DNA from: Variovorax sp. Sphag1AA
GTDB lineage: Bacteria > Pseudomonadota > Gammaproteobacteria > Burkholderiales > Burkholderiaceae_C
Reading direction: 5' to 3'
Assembly: GCF_014192575.1 (NCBI RefSeq)
Contig: NZ_JACHYC010000007.1
Coordinates: forward strand, 124,001-188,000
Length of the DNA stretch: 64,000 bases
The stretch's first letter is position 1. The number at the start of each line of letters is the position of its first letter. The notes under the pieces were generated by a model, which did no database searches, was not told the origin of the DNA, and saw nothing but the letters and a program-made list of their open reading frames with translations. The position numbers and the translations under genes are program-made. Positions 25,221-34,267 of the stretch are shown here, piece after piece.

Positions 25221-25916
25221 TCAATGAAGTGCCGCGCCACGATAGAAGGCGATGTCTCGGCCATCGGGCGTTGGAATCAGTAGCTGCCCATCGCATGGCA
25301 GGTGAGCCGGCGGAAGCGGCCAGCGGATGCCGGCAGTGTGTTCGGTCTCGACGATGACCCCCTGTACCCGCTGAACCTCTGGCAAGCCGGGCGCTTTCAA
25401 ATCGTCGAGGCATCCATAGTTGCCGGTGGCCACAATTTCTCCGACAAGGGAGCGGAACGCTGCCGTTGCCCTTGCTTGGTTGCGCAGTGCGATGTCCTTG
25501 AAAGCAGCGACGTGCGCTGCTAGCTGGAACGGGACGACGGCGTCTACGACCCGACCGTCGAGGAACTGCGCGCCGAGCGCGAGCTTCCCGGTGGCGGTCC
25601 ACCGGTCAATCAGCTGCCACACCGATGGGTCGGCCGCATTGGCGAACCAGTAGAGCGCGTCCGGTCCGGCTTGCAACCGACAGTGGATGCCGTAGGCGTC
25701 GCCGCATTGAAGGTCACCGCAGGCGACAAAGACTCGACCGGCGAAGCTCGGGTCGAACCTGCGGCTATCGAAGACGCCCACAAGCGCAGGGTGGTCGTCA
25801 TCCAGGCTGGTGGTGTTTTGGGTGGTCGGTTTTTTCCGAAGTATGCCGATGCGACCAGGGCCCACGATACCGGAGGCAGGTTGTTGTTGCAGGGTGGGGG
25901 AGTGAAGGCGTTGCAC
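25221..25916 (-). CDS. Unknown protein, paralogue of the gene at 22270-22758
   Basis: A 231-residue protein with a GTG start preceded by AAGGAAA. From about residue 75 it parallels the plus-strand gene at 22.3 kb through a shared block ending in LYWxANAADPxxW, then GAQFLDGRV and a C-terminal VQGVIVETEHTAGIRWPLPP. The N-terminal part here (GRIGILRKKPTTQNTTSL) is extra or lost in the other copy. The two copies are inverted and 2.5 kb apart, which points to duplication by recombination. No function is known to me. Confidence 0.6.
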   Translation of the reverse strand: MQRLHSPTLQQQPASGIVGPGRIGILRKKPTTQNTTSLDDDHPALVGVFDSRRFDPSFAGRVFVACGDLQCGDAYGIHCRLQAGPDALYWFANAADPSVWQLIDRWTATGKLALGAQFLDGRVVDAVVPFQLAAHVAAFKDIALRNQARATAAFRSLVGEIVATGNYGCLDDLKAPGLPEVQRVQGVIVETEHTAGIRWPLPPAHLPCDGQLLIPTPDGRDIAFYRGAALH

Positions 25917-26090
25917 GTGATTTCCTTTTTTGGTTGCGGCCGGCTTGCTCTTTCTAAGGCAGGGCTCAAGTCCTATAGCAACCACGTGGGAAGCGATACG
26001 TTTTAGGGTGCAGCGCCTTCTGGGTTGTCGGCCATTCGCCGTGCAGGATCGACACCGCAACTGGAAGCCTGGGCGTAGTACTCTCTCGAA

Positions 26091-26390
26091 ATGCGTATTC
26101 CCCGAGATCCGATCGTCCGATTCCCTTGTCCTCCCTCCACTATTCTTGCGGAGGGGTATTCGGACCTGCGCACTTTGGCCGGCGAGGTCTGTGCGATCAA
26201 GAAGTTCAATTTCACGACCGCGGTGGTCGTCGGATTGCATGCACAGGGCTACGAGCGACGCTATTGCTATGAACACGCGGCCGACGCTCGCGCTGCCTTG
26301 GCTGCATGGGATGGGAGAGGGCATCCGGGTGGCCCGTGGATCAAGTGCAAGGGTGCGGGGATCGACCTCTTGAATCCGGCATTCACGTAA
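26091..26390 (+). CDS. Hypothetical protein (99 aa)
   Basis: A small basic protein with two probable strands (FNFTTAVVVGLHAQGYERRYCYE) and a short helix (HAADARAALAAWDG). It reads like small proteins found near plasmid or island nucleases. It lies 49 bases upstream of the secreted nuclease gene and could share its transcript. No family is recognised. Confidence 0.55.
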   Translation: MRIPRDPIVRFPCPPSTILAEGYSDLRTLAGEVCAIKKFNFTTAVVVGLHAQGYERRYCYEHAADARAALAAWDGRGHPGGPWIKCKGAGIDLLNPAFT

Positions 26391-26439
26391 CTCCGAAGCG
26401 CTTCGAGGAAAAGTCTCGGCACCCGACGAGAATCAGTCG

Positions 26440-26964
26440 ATGTCTCGACTGATTGCTCTCCTTGTGCTCGCGATACCTCTTGCTCTCCATGCCGCACCGA
26501 GTCGTTGCCTCATCGTCGGCGTTTCTGACGGCGACACTCTGAAGGCTCGATGTGGCCCACGTGGAAACTACGAGGCAGTCAAAGTGCGCCTCAGCGGAAT
26601 CGACGCTCCCGAGAAGCGCCAGCCCTTTGGTGAGCGGTCGAAGCGCGCGATGTCCGATCTCGTCTACATGAAAGAGGCGGACCTAGATTGCCGGAAGACG
26701 GACCGCTACGGTCGAAGCGTCTGTCGCGTGATGGTCGCTCCTCGATCCGCACCAAACGGTCCCAGAACTTTGGATGCGGGGCTGGCGATGGTCACAGTGG
26801 GGATGGCCTGGTGGTATCGCGCGTATTCGAAGGACCAGACATCACAAGAGCGGGGACAGTACGAATTCGCTCAGATTGAGGCCAAGGCAAAGCATGTGGG
26901 CCTCTGGCGCGACGCAGAGCCCGTGCCGCCGTGGGAATGGCGAAGGGCACTGCGCGAGCACTAA
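26440..26964 (+). CDS. Secreted thermonuclease-family (SNase-like) nuclease
   Basis: A 174-residue protein: signal peptide (LIALLVLAIPLALHAAPS), then a staphylococcal-nuclease fold of full length. Catalytic and calcium-site positions are visible in GVSDGDTLKA (Asp of the metal site), VRLSGIDAPE (Arg, Asp and Glu) and DRYGRSVCRV (second Arg). It should cut DNA and RNA in the periplasm or outside the cell with calcium. Homologues with this architecture are frequent on plasmids and islands beside transfer genes. Confidence 0.9.
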   Translation: MSRLIALLVLAIPLALHAAPSRCLIVGVSDGDTLKARCGPRGNYEAVKVRLSGIDAPEKRQPFGERSKRAMSDLVYMKEADLDCRKTDRYGRSVCRVMVAPRSAPNGPRTLDAGLAMVTVGMAWWYRAYSKDQTSQERGQYEFAQIEAKAKHVGLWRDAEPVPPWEWRRALREH

Positions 26965-27105
26965 GTTCGCGGGAGTCAGGGCGCATGCCAGAGTCTCCTT
27001 CTAAGAGGGCGTGCGTTACCGCCGACGTCTTTCGAAGATTTGACCCTACTCGCCAGCCCTGAAAACTATCAAGAATCCGATGGTGTCCAACATGGAGAAG
27101 CATTC

Positions 27106-27279
27106 ATGCTCAGATGGGCCATCATCTTCGCGATCATCTCGCTCGTCGCCGGCGTCTTCGGCTTCACGGGCATCAGTGCCGGTGCAGCGGGCATTGCCAA
27201 GTTTCTGTTCTTCCTCTTCCTCATCGTCACGATCATCTTCCTCGTGATGGTCGTTCTAGGCATCGGCGCTGTGGCCTGA
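27106..27279 (+). CDS. DUF1328 small membrane protein (YtjA-like)
   Basis: A 57-residue protein made of two membrane helices (WAIIFAIISLVAGVFGF and FLFFLFLIVTIIFLVMVVLG) joined by the glycine/alanine loop typical of DUF1328. GGAGAAG lies before the ATG. The family is widespread in proteobacterial envelopes and its role is unknown. Confidence 0.85.
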   Translation: MLRWAIIFAIISLVAGVFGFTGISAGAAGIAKFLFFLFLIVTIIFLVMVVLGIGAVA

Positions 27280-27589
27280 GGACGCCAGCGAGTGCGAGGC
27301 GCTTGCGAGGGGGTGGTGGCCCGGACGGGTTGCAGACCGTGTGTGCCTAGATCACTCAAGCAGGTCGCGACGCGCTCCATGGCGGCCTCGCCTGACCTGG
27401 CGCGTTAGCCAAGTCGAGCGATTGCGCTCGCCGCGTGATCCTCTCGGAGAGGCATCCTGAAAGGGGTCCTCCCCCAGCTCTGGTAGAATGCGACCCTTGC
27501 TCGGACCACCCGAGCATGCGCCTGCGCAGGCAACGCCGAATCTCACGGCGGCACGTCGGACAAGAGCCACCACGACGAGAAAAACTATA

Positions 27590-27680
27590 GGTGACTCCTG
27601 CATGTGAATGTGCCGTAACGTGGGTCGCGTAAGTGCCCACGACCACATTCGTCAAAGCCCGCCTCGAGCGGGCTTTTTTA
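27590..27680 (+). ncRNA. Candidate small RNA or attenuator ending in a terminator
   Basis: After a TATAGG -10-like element at 27588, about 90 bases contain a hairpin (CGTGGG / CCCACG, around 27620-27641) and end in a strong terminator. No convincing reading frame fits. The stretch sits in a 600-base gap with no gene between the DUF1328 and STAND genes. It could also be the untranslated remnant of a small gene. Confidence 0.3.
27654..27680 (+). terminator. Rho-independent terminator
   Basis: A 9-base stem (AAAGCCCGC / GCGGGCTTT) with loop CTCGA, followed by further Ts. It is the strongest terminator seen in the window and isolates the STAND gene from upstream transcription. Confidence 0.8.
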
Positions 27681-27881
27681 TTGCTGCAGTGGTTGGTGCA
27701 GACCTTCCCGATAGCGGCAGCCGCAAAGCGGAGCATTGCAGTCATGGATCGCGACGCGACGTAGAGCGGTTCGAGATCAACAGTTCAGGTCAGGGGTATT
27801 GACCCTAGGCGCCCCGATGTCGGTAGGCCCCTCGGGGCTTCCGGTGCTTGAGCCTCAAGATGGCACCGATACACTGACCAA

Positions 27882-30800
27882 ATGCAACGCACCTTCCGCG
27901 AGAAGACAAACGAAGAGACCACGACCGCCGGCTTCAGCACTCGCGATCACCGCTTTCTCGAACGGAATGCCGATCTCAATTGGGACCAAGTCCTTCAGTC
28001 CCGTCGTGTGCTTCTCGTCGCTGACGCTGGCGCTGGCAAGAGTTATGAGTGCGAACGGCGCGCGGCGTCGATGTTCGACCGAGGTGAGGCGGCGTTCTAT
28101 CTTAGGCTAGAGAACCTCCTTGCCGATGGCGTTGTTGGCCTGCTGCGGCGCAAGCAACGGCAACGATTCGAAGCGTGGGCCGCATCCTCTTCGCAACTCG
28201 GATACTTCTTCCTCGACTCTATTGACGAGTTGCAGTTGGTCCACGGGTCATTCAAGGAGGCTCTGTATCGGCTTTCCGAGGATCTCGAGGGCGCGCTAGG
28301 CAGAGCTGTGATCGTTGTCACCTCCCGGCCGGTCCCCATCGACCGTCAAGCCATCGCGGAGATCTTGCCAGTTCCTGAGCGACCGTCAAAGCGCATGGAA
28401 GCCAAGGCATTCGTGGAGGTTGCCATGCGCTCACCTCGTGTTAACGACGGAGAGAGCCCGCCGGAAACGCTCAAGGAGATTTCCCTGCTGCCTTTGGGTG
28501 ACCGGCAGATCACCGATCTCGCTCGCGAGCACGGGGTGGAATCGCCAGAGGATCTGTTGCGCCAGATTCACGCACGCAACGCTCACGATTTCGCGCGCTG
28601 GCCGCAGGAGTTGATCGAGCTGTGCGACGACTGGCGCGAGCACGGTGAGATCAGACCGCACTTCAGGCAGGTGGAGAGCCACGTGCGCGCCCGTCTGACG
28701 GCGCGAGACGACCGAAGAGAAAGGGCCGATCTGTCACTCGACAAGGCGCGCAAGGGCGCCCAGCGCCTAGCGCTGGCCGTCATGCTTTGCCGTCGGTGGA
28801 CGTTTCGTTATAGCGCAGGGGCTGACGTGCCAGGATCTGGGGACCCGCCCATCGACCCTGCCGTGCTGCTGGAGGAGTGGAACACCCAAGAGGTCAGGGC
28901 TCTCCTCGAGCGGTCCCTATTCGGAGAAGGCGGCTATGGTCGAGCTCGGTTTCGCCATCGCTCCGTGCTCGAGTATTTGGCGGCGTGCCAAATCAACGAC
29001 CTTATTGAACTAGGCGCGCTCAGCTTATCAGCTGCGATGCGCATGTTGTTTGCAGTGACGGACGCCAACGATAAGGTGTCCAAACCCAGCATGCGTCCCG
29101 TCGCAGCTTGGTTGGCGCAGCGTCGCCAGGACGTTTTCGATGCCGTTCTGAAGGTTGATCCAGCTACGTTGTTGCTGCACGGCGATCCAGAGTCGCTGCA
29201 ATCCACTCAGTGCCAGCGCGCGTTGTGCGCTTTCGTCGAAATGCATGGTGATGGGCAGTGGCGGGGGCTTGAAATACCAAGCGTGCAGGTGTCCAGATTG
29301 GCTAGGCAGCCGCTGGGCAGCGCCGTCCTGAGTTTGTGGCAACGGGGCGTTGAGAATCCAGAAATACGCAGTCTGCTGCTGAAGCTCATCTCGGAGGGTG
29401 GGTATCAGGAATGCGCGGATCTTGCGGCATCCGTGGCCGCTAACCAAGCCGTGTCCGACAACGAGCGATTTGAAGCCCTGCTCGCGCTGTCCAAGCTGTC
29501 GGATGATCGACTGCCTGGGTATGTCGAATCCGCGATGTCGATCGCTGAGGGCTGGCCTCAGGTGCTTGGTCGCTGGCTTGGGACGTACCTGTATCCGGAA
29601 CAGGTGACCGACGATCAATTGCTAAGACTGCTGGGCAAAGTCACGCGTGAATCCAGGCGTGACCTCGATTACGCGGGAAGCGTCGCACGTGTCATCGAGA
29701 AGGCCGAGCTGGATGTCGGGCGCCTCAAAGCGCTGTTGCCGGGATTGATCGAGTTGACGCGCAAACTGCTGGCAGTCCAGGAGGATGACGTGGCCGAGCC
29801 GCCAGGCCGTCTCAAGGCGTCGCTGATACTGAAGGCGACGTCTGCTCGACTACTCGGGCGCGGCGTCAGCACCGACGACGTACTTTTCGCTGCCGTGATC
29901 GCGTATAGGTCCGCTGCGCTCGCGCAGGCCGACCGCAGCGGCAACGCCGAGTTGGCCAAGCTCATCGACGAACTGCCATCGGAGCGCCGCAAGCGGATCT
30001 TTGAGATGGACTATGCATGGGTTGCCGAGCGGTATCCAGATCGCACGCCACGTGCAGTTTTCGTTCGACTTGCTTTCCGCGATGGGCTACTGACCTACTC
30101 CCTGAAGCGCGATTGGGATTGGGCAGTCAAGGCTCTTGGCGACGCCGCCGCTGCCGAGCAATTTCGTCTGGTGCTCCTCTATCTCGTTCTCTATTTGGCG
30201 CCGATCAAGAAAGGCAGGATCGTCGGGCGCAAGGCCATCGAGCGTGCAGTCGCAAAGTTCCCGGTGCTTGTCGCGCAGCTGGATGAGTCGGTCGCTGCCG
30301 TCAGCCGTCCGAACCCTGAATACATCAAGATCCAGAAGGACCAGCAGCAACGTCAAGAGCGGTCGGAGCGTAAGGCTGCCCGAGAGCGCAAACAATGGAC
30401 GGAGCTCTGGCGCGAGCTGGCCAAGAAGCCTACCGTGGCGCTCGCATCAGACCGCCGGGACAGCACGATCTGGAACATCTGTCTCGCGTTGCGCCACAAG
30501 CCTAATAACCATGGCGAAGCAAGGTGGGACCTTGCTTTCCTTCGTCGGCACTTCGGAGATGTGGCAACCGATCTCTTTCGGCGGGCGCTGATGGACTATT
30601 GGCGTGGATTGCGGCCGTCGGTCCGTCGGGAGCGCAAGGCGGGTGAAAAGAACACCTACCTCGTCGTTTGGTCGAACGCTTTGATGGGCTTGTATGCCGA
30701 GGCTCAGGATCCGACATGGGCCACCAAGCTTAGCTCGGCTGAGGCCGAACTCGCCGCTCGATACGCACTGCTCGAACTCAATGGACTCCCGAGTTGGCTT

Positions 30801-32234
30801 GTTGCGCTTGGGACTGCGCACGCTAACGTGGTCGAGCGTGTTCTCGGCGAGGAGATCGAAGAGGAGTTGTCGGAGGCGACCGATTCCCCGAACTCGAGTT
30901 CAATTCTCCTGCAAGCGGTTCGGTACGGCCGCCGTGAAACCGCACAACTCGTCGAGCAACGGCTGATCCGCTGGCTGTCGAATGCCTCGCCCCGGGCGAG
31001 CCTGTCTCACACAGCGGAGGTCGAGAGCAAGTTGGAACAGGTCACTGGGGTGTTGCTGACCCATGGGGCAGATGCGACTAAGCAGTGGCTGGCCGAAGTG
31101 GCGACTCGAGAGCTCGGTAGGGTAGGCGATGGACCGTTCCAGTTCTTCTGGCTAGCAGTGCTGTGCCGCGCTGATCCTCACCGCGGGCTGGTCGCACTAC
31201 TAGCGCTGCTAACGAGGCTGCCCGTCGAAAAGAACGGCAAGGCCGTAGAGATGGTCGGCCGACTCTTTGATGAACGAAGTAATTCACCGGTGCCGAATTG
31301 GCGTGCCAAGCTCTCACCCGAAGAGCTGGTTCAACTGGTGAAGGTGGTCTATCACCACGTCAGGCCATCACATGACATTGTCCACGAGGGCGTCTATTCG
31401 CCGGGGAGTCGAGATCACGCGGAAGACGGGCGACGGTATGTATTCAATGAACTGATGGCCGCGACAGGTCCCGGAGCAATGGAATCCAAGATGGCCTTGG
31501 CCGCAGACCCGGGTTTTGCGCACCTCCGCGACCACATAAAACAGATTGCGCGCGAGCGCCTGGCGGCCGAGATTGATGCAAGTGTCTTCAGTCCGGATGA
31601 CTTGGTCCGCATGCTTCGCGGGGGCGAGCTGACGCCCAAGACTGGCACTGACATGGCGCACCTCCTCTTGGACCGACTGGACGACCTGAGGGATCTAATG
31701 CTTCAAGACACCGCGCCGCGCGAGGCGTGGGCTAGGGTGAACGACGAGAACGCGCTGCGCCCGGCCATCGCTCGCGAGTTCCAGGTCGCGGCGCGCGGTG
31801 CATACACGGTAGATCAGGAGGCCGTGACGGTCGATGGTAAGGAAACCGACATCCGACTGCGAGCCCTGTCTGACCACCAGGTCACCATCGAGCTGAAGGT
31901 CGGGGAGAAGTCTCGCTCGGGCAAAGAACTGCGTGACACCGTGGAGGACCAGTTGGTCAAAAAATACATGCAGTTCTCCAAGGCCAGGACGGGCTGCCTG
32001 ATCGTGACGGTGTCAGACCCAACAAAGCGCTGGCGACATCCGGATACCGGCGTGCGCATGGACCGAGCGCAGCTGCAGGAGATGCTCGAAGAAGCGGCCC
32101 AATTGGCTCAACAGCGAATGGGCGGCGATGCCCGCGTGCTTGCACGCGTATTGGACCTCACGCCACGTTTGCCGACGGAGGCCAACGCTGCAGCACAAAG
32201 GAAGACCCGCAAGAAGCATCGTCGCGGGACATAG
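27882..32234 (+). CDS. STAND (NACHT-like) NTPase with C-terminal PD-(D/E)XK nuclease
   Basis: A 1450-residue protein. The N-terminal P-loop NTPase has Walker A VADAGAGKS (about residues 47-55), Walker B YFFLDSIDEL (about 107-116) and a sensor VVTSRPVP, the NACHT/STAND pattern. A long helical repeat-like middle (about 300-1250) would serve as sensor. The C-terminus (about 1295-1375) has a restriction-nuclease-like core: FQVAARGAY, the Asp in ETDIRL and the IELKV active site. STAND proteins of prokaryotes are known antiphage sensors that oligomerise and fire an effector. In Avs proteins the nuclease is usually N-terminal, so this reversed order is notable. It stands alone behind a terminator, in an accessory island. 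Confidence 0.85.
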   Translation: MQRTFREKTNEETTTAGFSTRDHRFLERNADLNWDQVLQSRRVLLVADAGAGKSYECERRAASMFDRGEAAFYLRLENLLADGVVGLLRRKQRQRFEAWAASSSQLGYFFLDSIDELQLVHGSFKEALYRLSEDLEGALGRAVIVVTSRPVPIDRQAIAEILPVPERPSKRMEAKAFVEVAMRSPRVNDGESPPETLKEISLLPLGDRQITDLAREHGVESPEDLLRQIHARNAHDFARWPQELIELCDDWREHGEIRPHFRQVESHVRARLTARDDRRERADLSLDKARKGAQRLALAVMLCRRWTFRYSAGADVPGSGDPPIDPAVLLEEWNTQEVRALLERSLFGEGGYGRARFRHRSVLEYLAACQINDLIELGALSLSAAMRMLFAVTDANDKVSKPSMRPVAAWLAQRRQDVFDAVLKVDPATLLLHGDPESLQSTQCQRALCAFVEMHGDGQWRGLEIPSVQVSRLARQPLGSAVLSLWQRGVENPEIRSLLLKLISEGGYQECADLAASVAANQAVSDNERFEALLALSKLSDDRLPGYVESAMSIAEGWPQVLGRWLGTYLYPEQVTDDQLLRLLGKVTRESRRDLDYAGSVARVIEKAELDVGRLKALLPGLIELTRKLLAVQEDDVAEPPGRLKASLILKATSARLLGRGVSTDDVLFAAVIAYRSAALAQADRSGNAELAKLIDELPSERRKRIFEMDYAWVAERYPDRTPRAVFVRLAFRDGLLTYSLKRDWDWAVKALGDAAAAEQFRLVLLYLVLYLAPIKKGRIVGRKAIERAVAKFPVLVAQLDESVAAVSRPNPEYIKIQKDQQQRQERSERKAARERKQWTELWRELAKKPTVALASDRRDSTIWNICLALRHKPNNHGEARWDLAFLRRHFGDVATDLFRRALMDYWRGLRPSVRRERKAGEKNTYLVVWSNALMGLYAEAQDPTWATKLSSAEAELAARYALLELNGLPSWLVALGTAHANVVERVLGEEIEEELSEATDSPNSSSILLQAVRYGRRETAQLVEQRLIRWLSNASPRASLSHTAEVESKLEQVTGVLLTHGADATKQWLAEVATRELGRVGDGPFQFFWLAVLCRADPHRGLVALLALLTRLPVEKNGKAVEMVGRLFDERSNSPVPNWRAKLSPEELVQLVKVVYHHVRPSHDIVHEGVYSPGSRDHAEDGRRYVFNELMAATGPGAMESKMALAADPGFAHLRDHIKQIARERLAAEIDASVFSPDDLVRMLRGGELTPKTGTDMAHLLLDRLDDLRDLMLQDTAPREAWARVNDENALRPAIAREFQVAARGAYTVDQEAVTVDGKETDIRLRALSDHQVTIELKVGEKSRSGKELRDTVEDQLVKKYMQFSKARTGCLIVTVSDPTKRWRHPDTGVRMDRAQLQEMLEEAAQLAQQRMGGDARVLARVLDLTPRLPTEANAAAQRKTRKKHRRGT

Positions 32235-32321
32235 TCGAGGCGCCCTGCTCGAATTTCCAGTTCAGAGCGCTCGCGGTGTTTGCCGCGGCGATCTCAGCGT
32301 TAGAGAAGGAGCAACTGTCGC

Positions 32322-32453
32322 ATGTCGAGGCCGCGCCGAGAGCCGTCGTCAACAACGACTGGGGAGAATGCGCCAGACATCACGGATCTTCTAGCGTGCT
32401 TCCTCAATGGCCCGATTCGGAGCGGCGGGTCTAGCCCGTTTTTCGCAGGCTAG
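32322..32453 (+). CDS. Possible small protein downstream of the STAND gene (43 aa)
   Basis: A 43-residue open frame (MSRPRREPSSTTTGENAPDI at the start) with AAGGAG 10 bases upstream of the ATG. It lies 87 bases after the STAND gene on the same strand. No family is known; it may be a chance frame or a small regulator. Confidence 0.3.
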   Translation: MSRPRREPSSTTTGENAPDITDLLACFLNGPIRSGGSSPFFAG

Positions 32454-32457
32454 CCAC

Positions 32458-33384
32458 TCACTTGAGGTTCAAGATGAAATCGGCCGCGTCGCTCACGGTC
32501 TCACTCTCGACAAGTTCCAGTCCCTCGACCTTGGCCAGCTTGCGCAGTCGATCGAGCATGTCATTGGCTTCGTTCATCGCGCCTGCACTGATGCTAGTGA
32601 GCTTGACGTCGCTATTGACCAGCAAGACCGGAGCTATTTCGTTGTCCGACATATGCCTGCGGATCATGTCGATCTCATAGAGCTTGCTTTGCGACTCTCG
32701 CAGCGAATTGATTGCTTGGCGCTTGCTGCTCGGCAAGCTAGTCACCTGCAAAAGCCATTTGTTGTACGCATAGTCGACCGTCAGCTCCGGGAGGCCAGGT
32801 GCTGGTTGCAGGCTCCTTTCGAAGCGCGACCTGACATCGGGGTCGTTTCCTGCAACGAATCGCTTGAGCCCTGCGAGAAACGCACTGGTCTTGATGGTGT
32901 GCCGCGGCTTCTCATCCGTCTCGTCCTCATCTTCGATCATCTCCCCCGCGGTGCCAAAGGCGCTTACGCTGCGAACCGCCGCATCGAGGAGTTGATCGAT
33001 GCCGTAGCCGCGCACGACGCGGCGAGGGCCGATCACAAACCCATGGAACGGAGCCTCCAGCTCTTCCAATGGCAAGCCAGCTTGCTGTCGAAGGGTCATG
33101 AACTCTGCAGCCTGCAGGAGGACGTTGTGTGCCGCATGGCCACGCTGCCGCCCCAGTAGGCTTCGAAGGCGTTCAGCCGACAGAATGGGATGGGTGGCAG
33201 CCCTAAGCGCGACAGTTGAGCCTTGGTGCGGCTCAAGACTCACGAGGGCCACGATCCGCTCGCCCGTACCGGGCACAGGTTCCCAAAACACCGGTGCGTA
33301 CCGTGCTATGTACGGGGGTGCCGCGAAGTCGATGACTGGCGTTACCCCTTTGTGCTCAAGTTCGAGTTGCTGTTTGGGTCCCAC
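32458..33384 (-). CDS. Unknown partner of the HipA-like kinase (308 aa)
   Basis: A 308-residue cytoplasmic protein. I choose the GTG at 33384 because GGAGG lies 4 bases upstream; translation then overlaps the end of the HipA-like gene by 43 bases, implying coupling. The N-terminal half (ARYAPVFWEPVPGTGERIVA, LVSLEPHQGST) looks like a compact alpha/beta domain. The C-terminal half is helical with LPSSKRQAINSLRESQSKLY and a final ISAGAMNEANDMLDRLRKL. No family is recognised. Last gene of a three-gene operon. Confidence 0.65.
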   Translation of the reverse strand: MGPKQQLELEHKGVTPVIDFAAPPYIARYAPVFWEPVPGTGERIVALVSLEPHQGSTVALRAATHPILSAERLRSLLGRQRGHAAHNVLLQAAEFMTLRQQAGLPLEELEAPFHGFVIGPRRVVRGYGIDQLLDAAVRSVSAFGTAGEMIEDEDETDEKPRHTIKTSAFLAGLKRFVAGNDPDVRSRFERSLQPAPGLPELTVDYAYNKWLLQVTSLPSSKRQAINSLRESQSKLYEIDMIRRHMSDNEIAPVLLVNSDVKLTSISAGAMNEANDMLDRLRKLAKVEGLELVESETVSDAADFILNLK

Positions 33385-34265
33385 AGAGCCTCCGAGCTCG
33401 GGCGCGCCATTCGCTGGCTGAGGAGATATGCCAGGGCGGGAAGGCGCAAGTCTATACCTTGCAGGTAGATATGACACATGAAAAGTACGTTGTCTACAGG
33501 AGGCATGCCCGTCGCGCCATCCCATTGACGTGACTGGTCGACCAGCCATGCCAAGCGTTGTCGAAGCTGCAGCCAACTTGGCGGAAGTGCCTCCATTTTG
33601 TGATCGGCAGAACGACGGCGCAGCATCTCCATTGCCAGTTGGTTGCGCTTGCCACGGTGCTCGATGACGCTCTGACGTGCAACAGTTTGCGCGAATTGCT
33701 TCATGACTTTCGCTACCGTGCTCAACGCCTTTTCGTGATCGATTAGCCACCAGCGTTGCCCGTCGAAGACGACGTTTTCGTGGTGCCGATCTTCATTGGC
33801 GACCAGCTCATCCCACACACCTCCGGCCGCTCCTTGAGGCGTGTTGCAGACCTTGCCCCACACCCATTCTGCTTGAGCTTCGGCGCCCTTGGGGCGTGCA
33901 ACGGTATCGTCCGGCCATTGGTATTCGCTGCCGTAGCACATCACCAGATCTGCCGGGCTGCCGCGGACACGGGCTGGGATGCCGGGAAGTTGCTCGCGCT
34001 CGCAGAGGACGAGGGCACCGTTGGGTACATTGAGCTTCAGGGCGCGCGCGGCCAAAGAACACGCAAGCTCTGATGCCAGCGTTTCAGTCTTGGCCAGCCA
34101 CTTGACGATCATGGGATCGCCCGATTCGATGCTTCCTGGTTCTTGGCATAGGCCACGCCAGACTTTGTTGTAGTGGTTGCCAGATAGCAGCTCGCCGGTG
34201 CTGAGCAACCGGTAGATCGGAGGTTTGCGCCATCGCTGAAGATCCGCTGCACCGTCTGTTGCCAT
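33342..34265 (-). CDS. HipA-like serine/threonine kinase-fold protein
   Basis: A 307-residue protein with a HipA-like kinase core. The catalytic loop WDELVANEDRHHENVVF (about residues 151-167, with N158, D160, R161, H162 and N165 positioned as in HipA DRHxxN) is followed by the metal-binding WWLIDHEKAL (about 172-181). The N-terminal nucleotide region shows MIVKWLAKTETLASELACSL. At 307 residues it is shorter than HipA (about 440), and no HipB-like antitoxin precedes it. It sits between a secreted small protein (2-base gap) and an unknown protein (overlap). Phosphorylation of a host or phage protein is likely; the target is unknown. Confidence 0.75.
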   Translation of the reverse strand: MATDGAADLQRWRKPPIYRLLSTGELLSGNHYNKVWRGLCQEPGSIESGDPMIVKWLAKTETLASELACSLAARALKLNVPNGALVLCEREQLPGIPARVRGSPADLVMCYGSEYQWPDDTVARPKGAEAQAEWVWGKVCNTPQGAAGGVWDELVANEDRHHENVVFDGQRWWLIDHEKALSTVAKVMKQFAQTVARQSVIEHRGKRNQLAMEMLRRRSADHKMEALPPSWLQLRQRLAWLVDQSRQWDGATGMPPVDNVLFMCHIYLQGIDLRLPALAYLLSQRMARPSSEALWDPNSNSNLSTKG

Positions 34266-34267
34266 TC

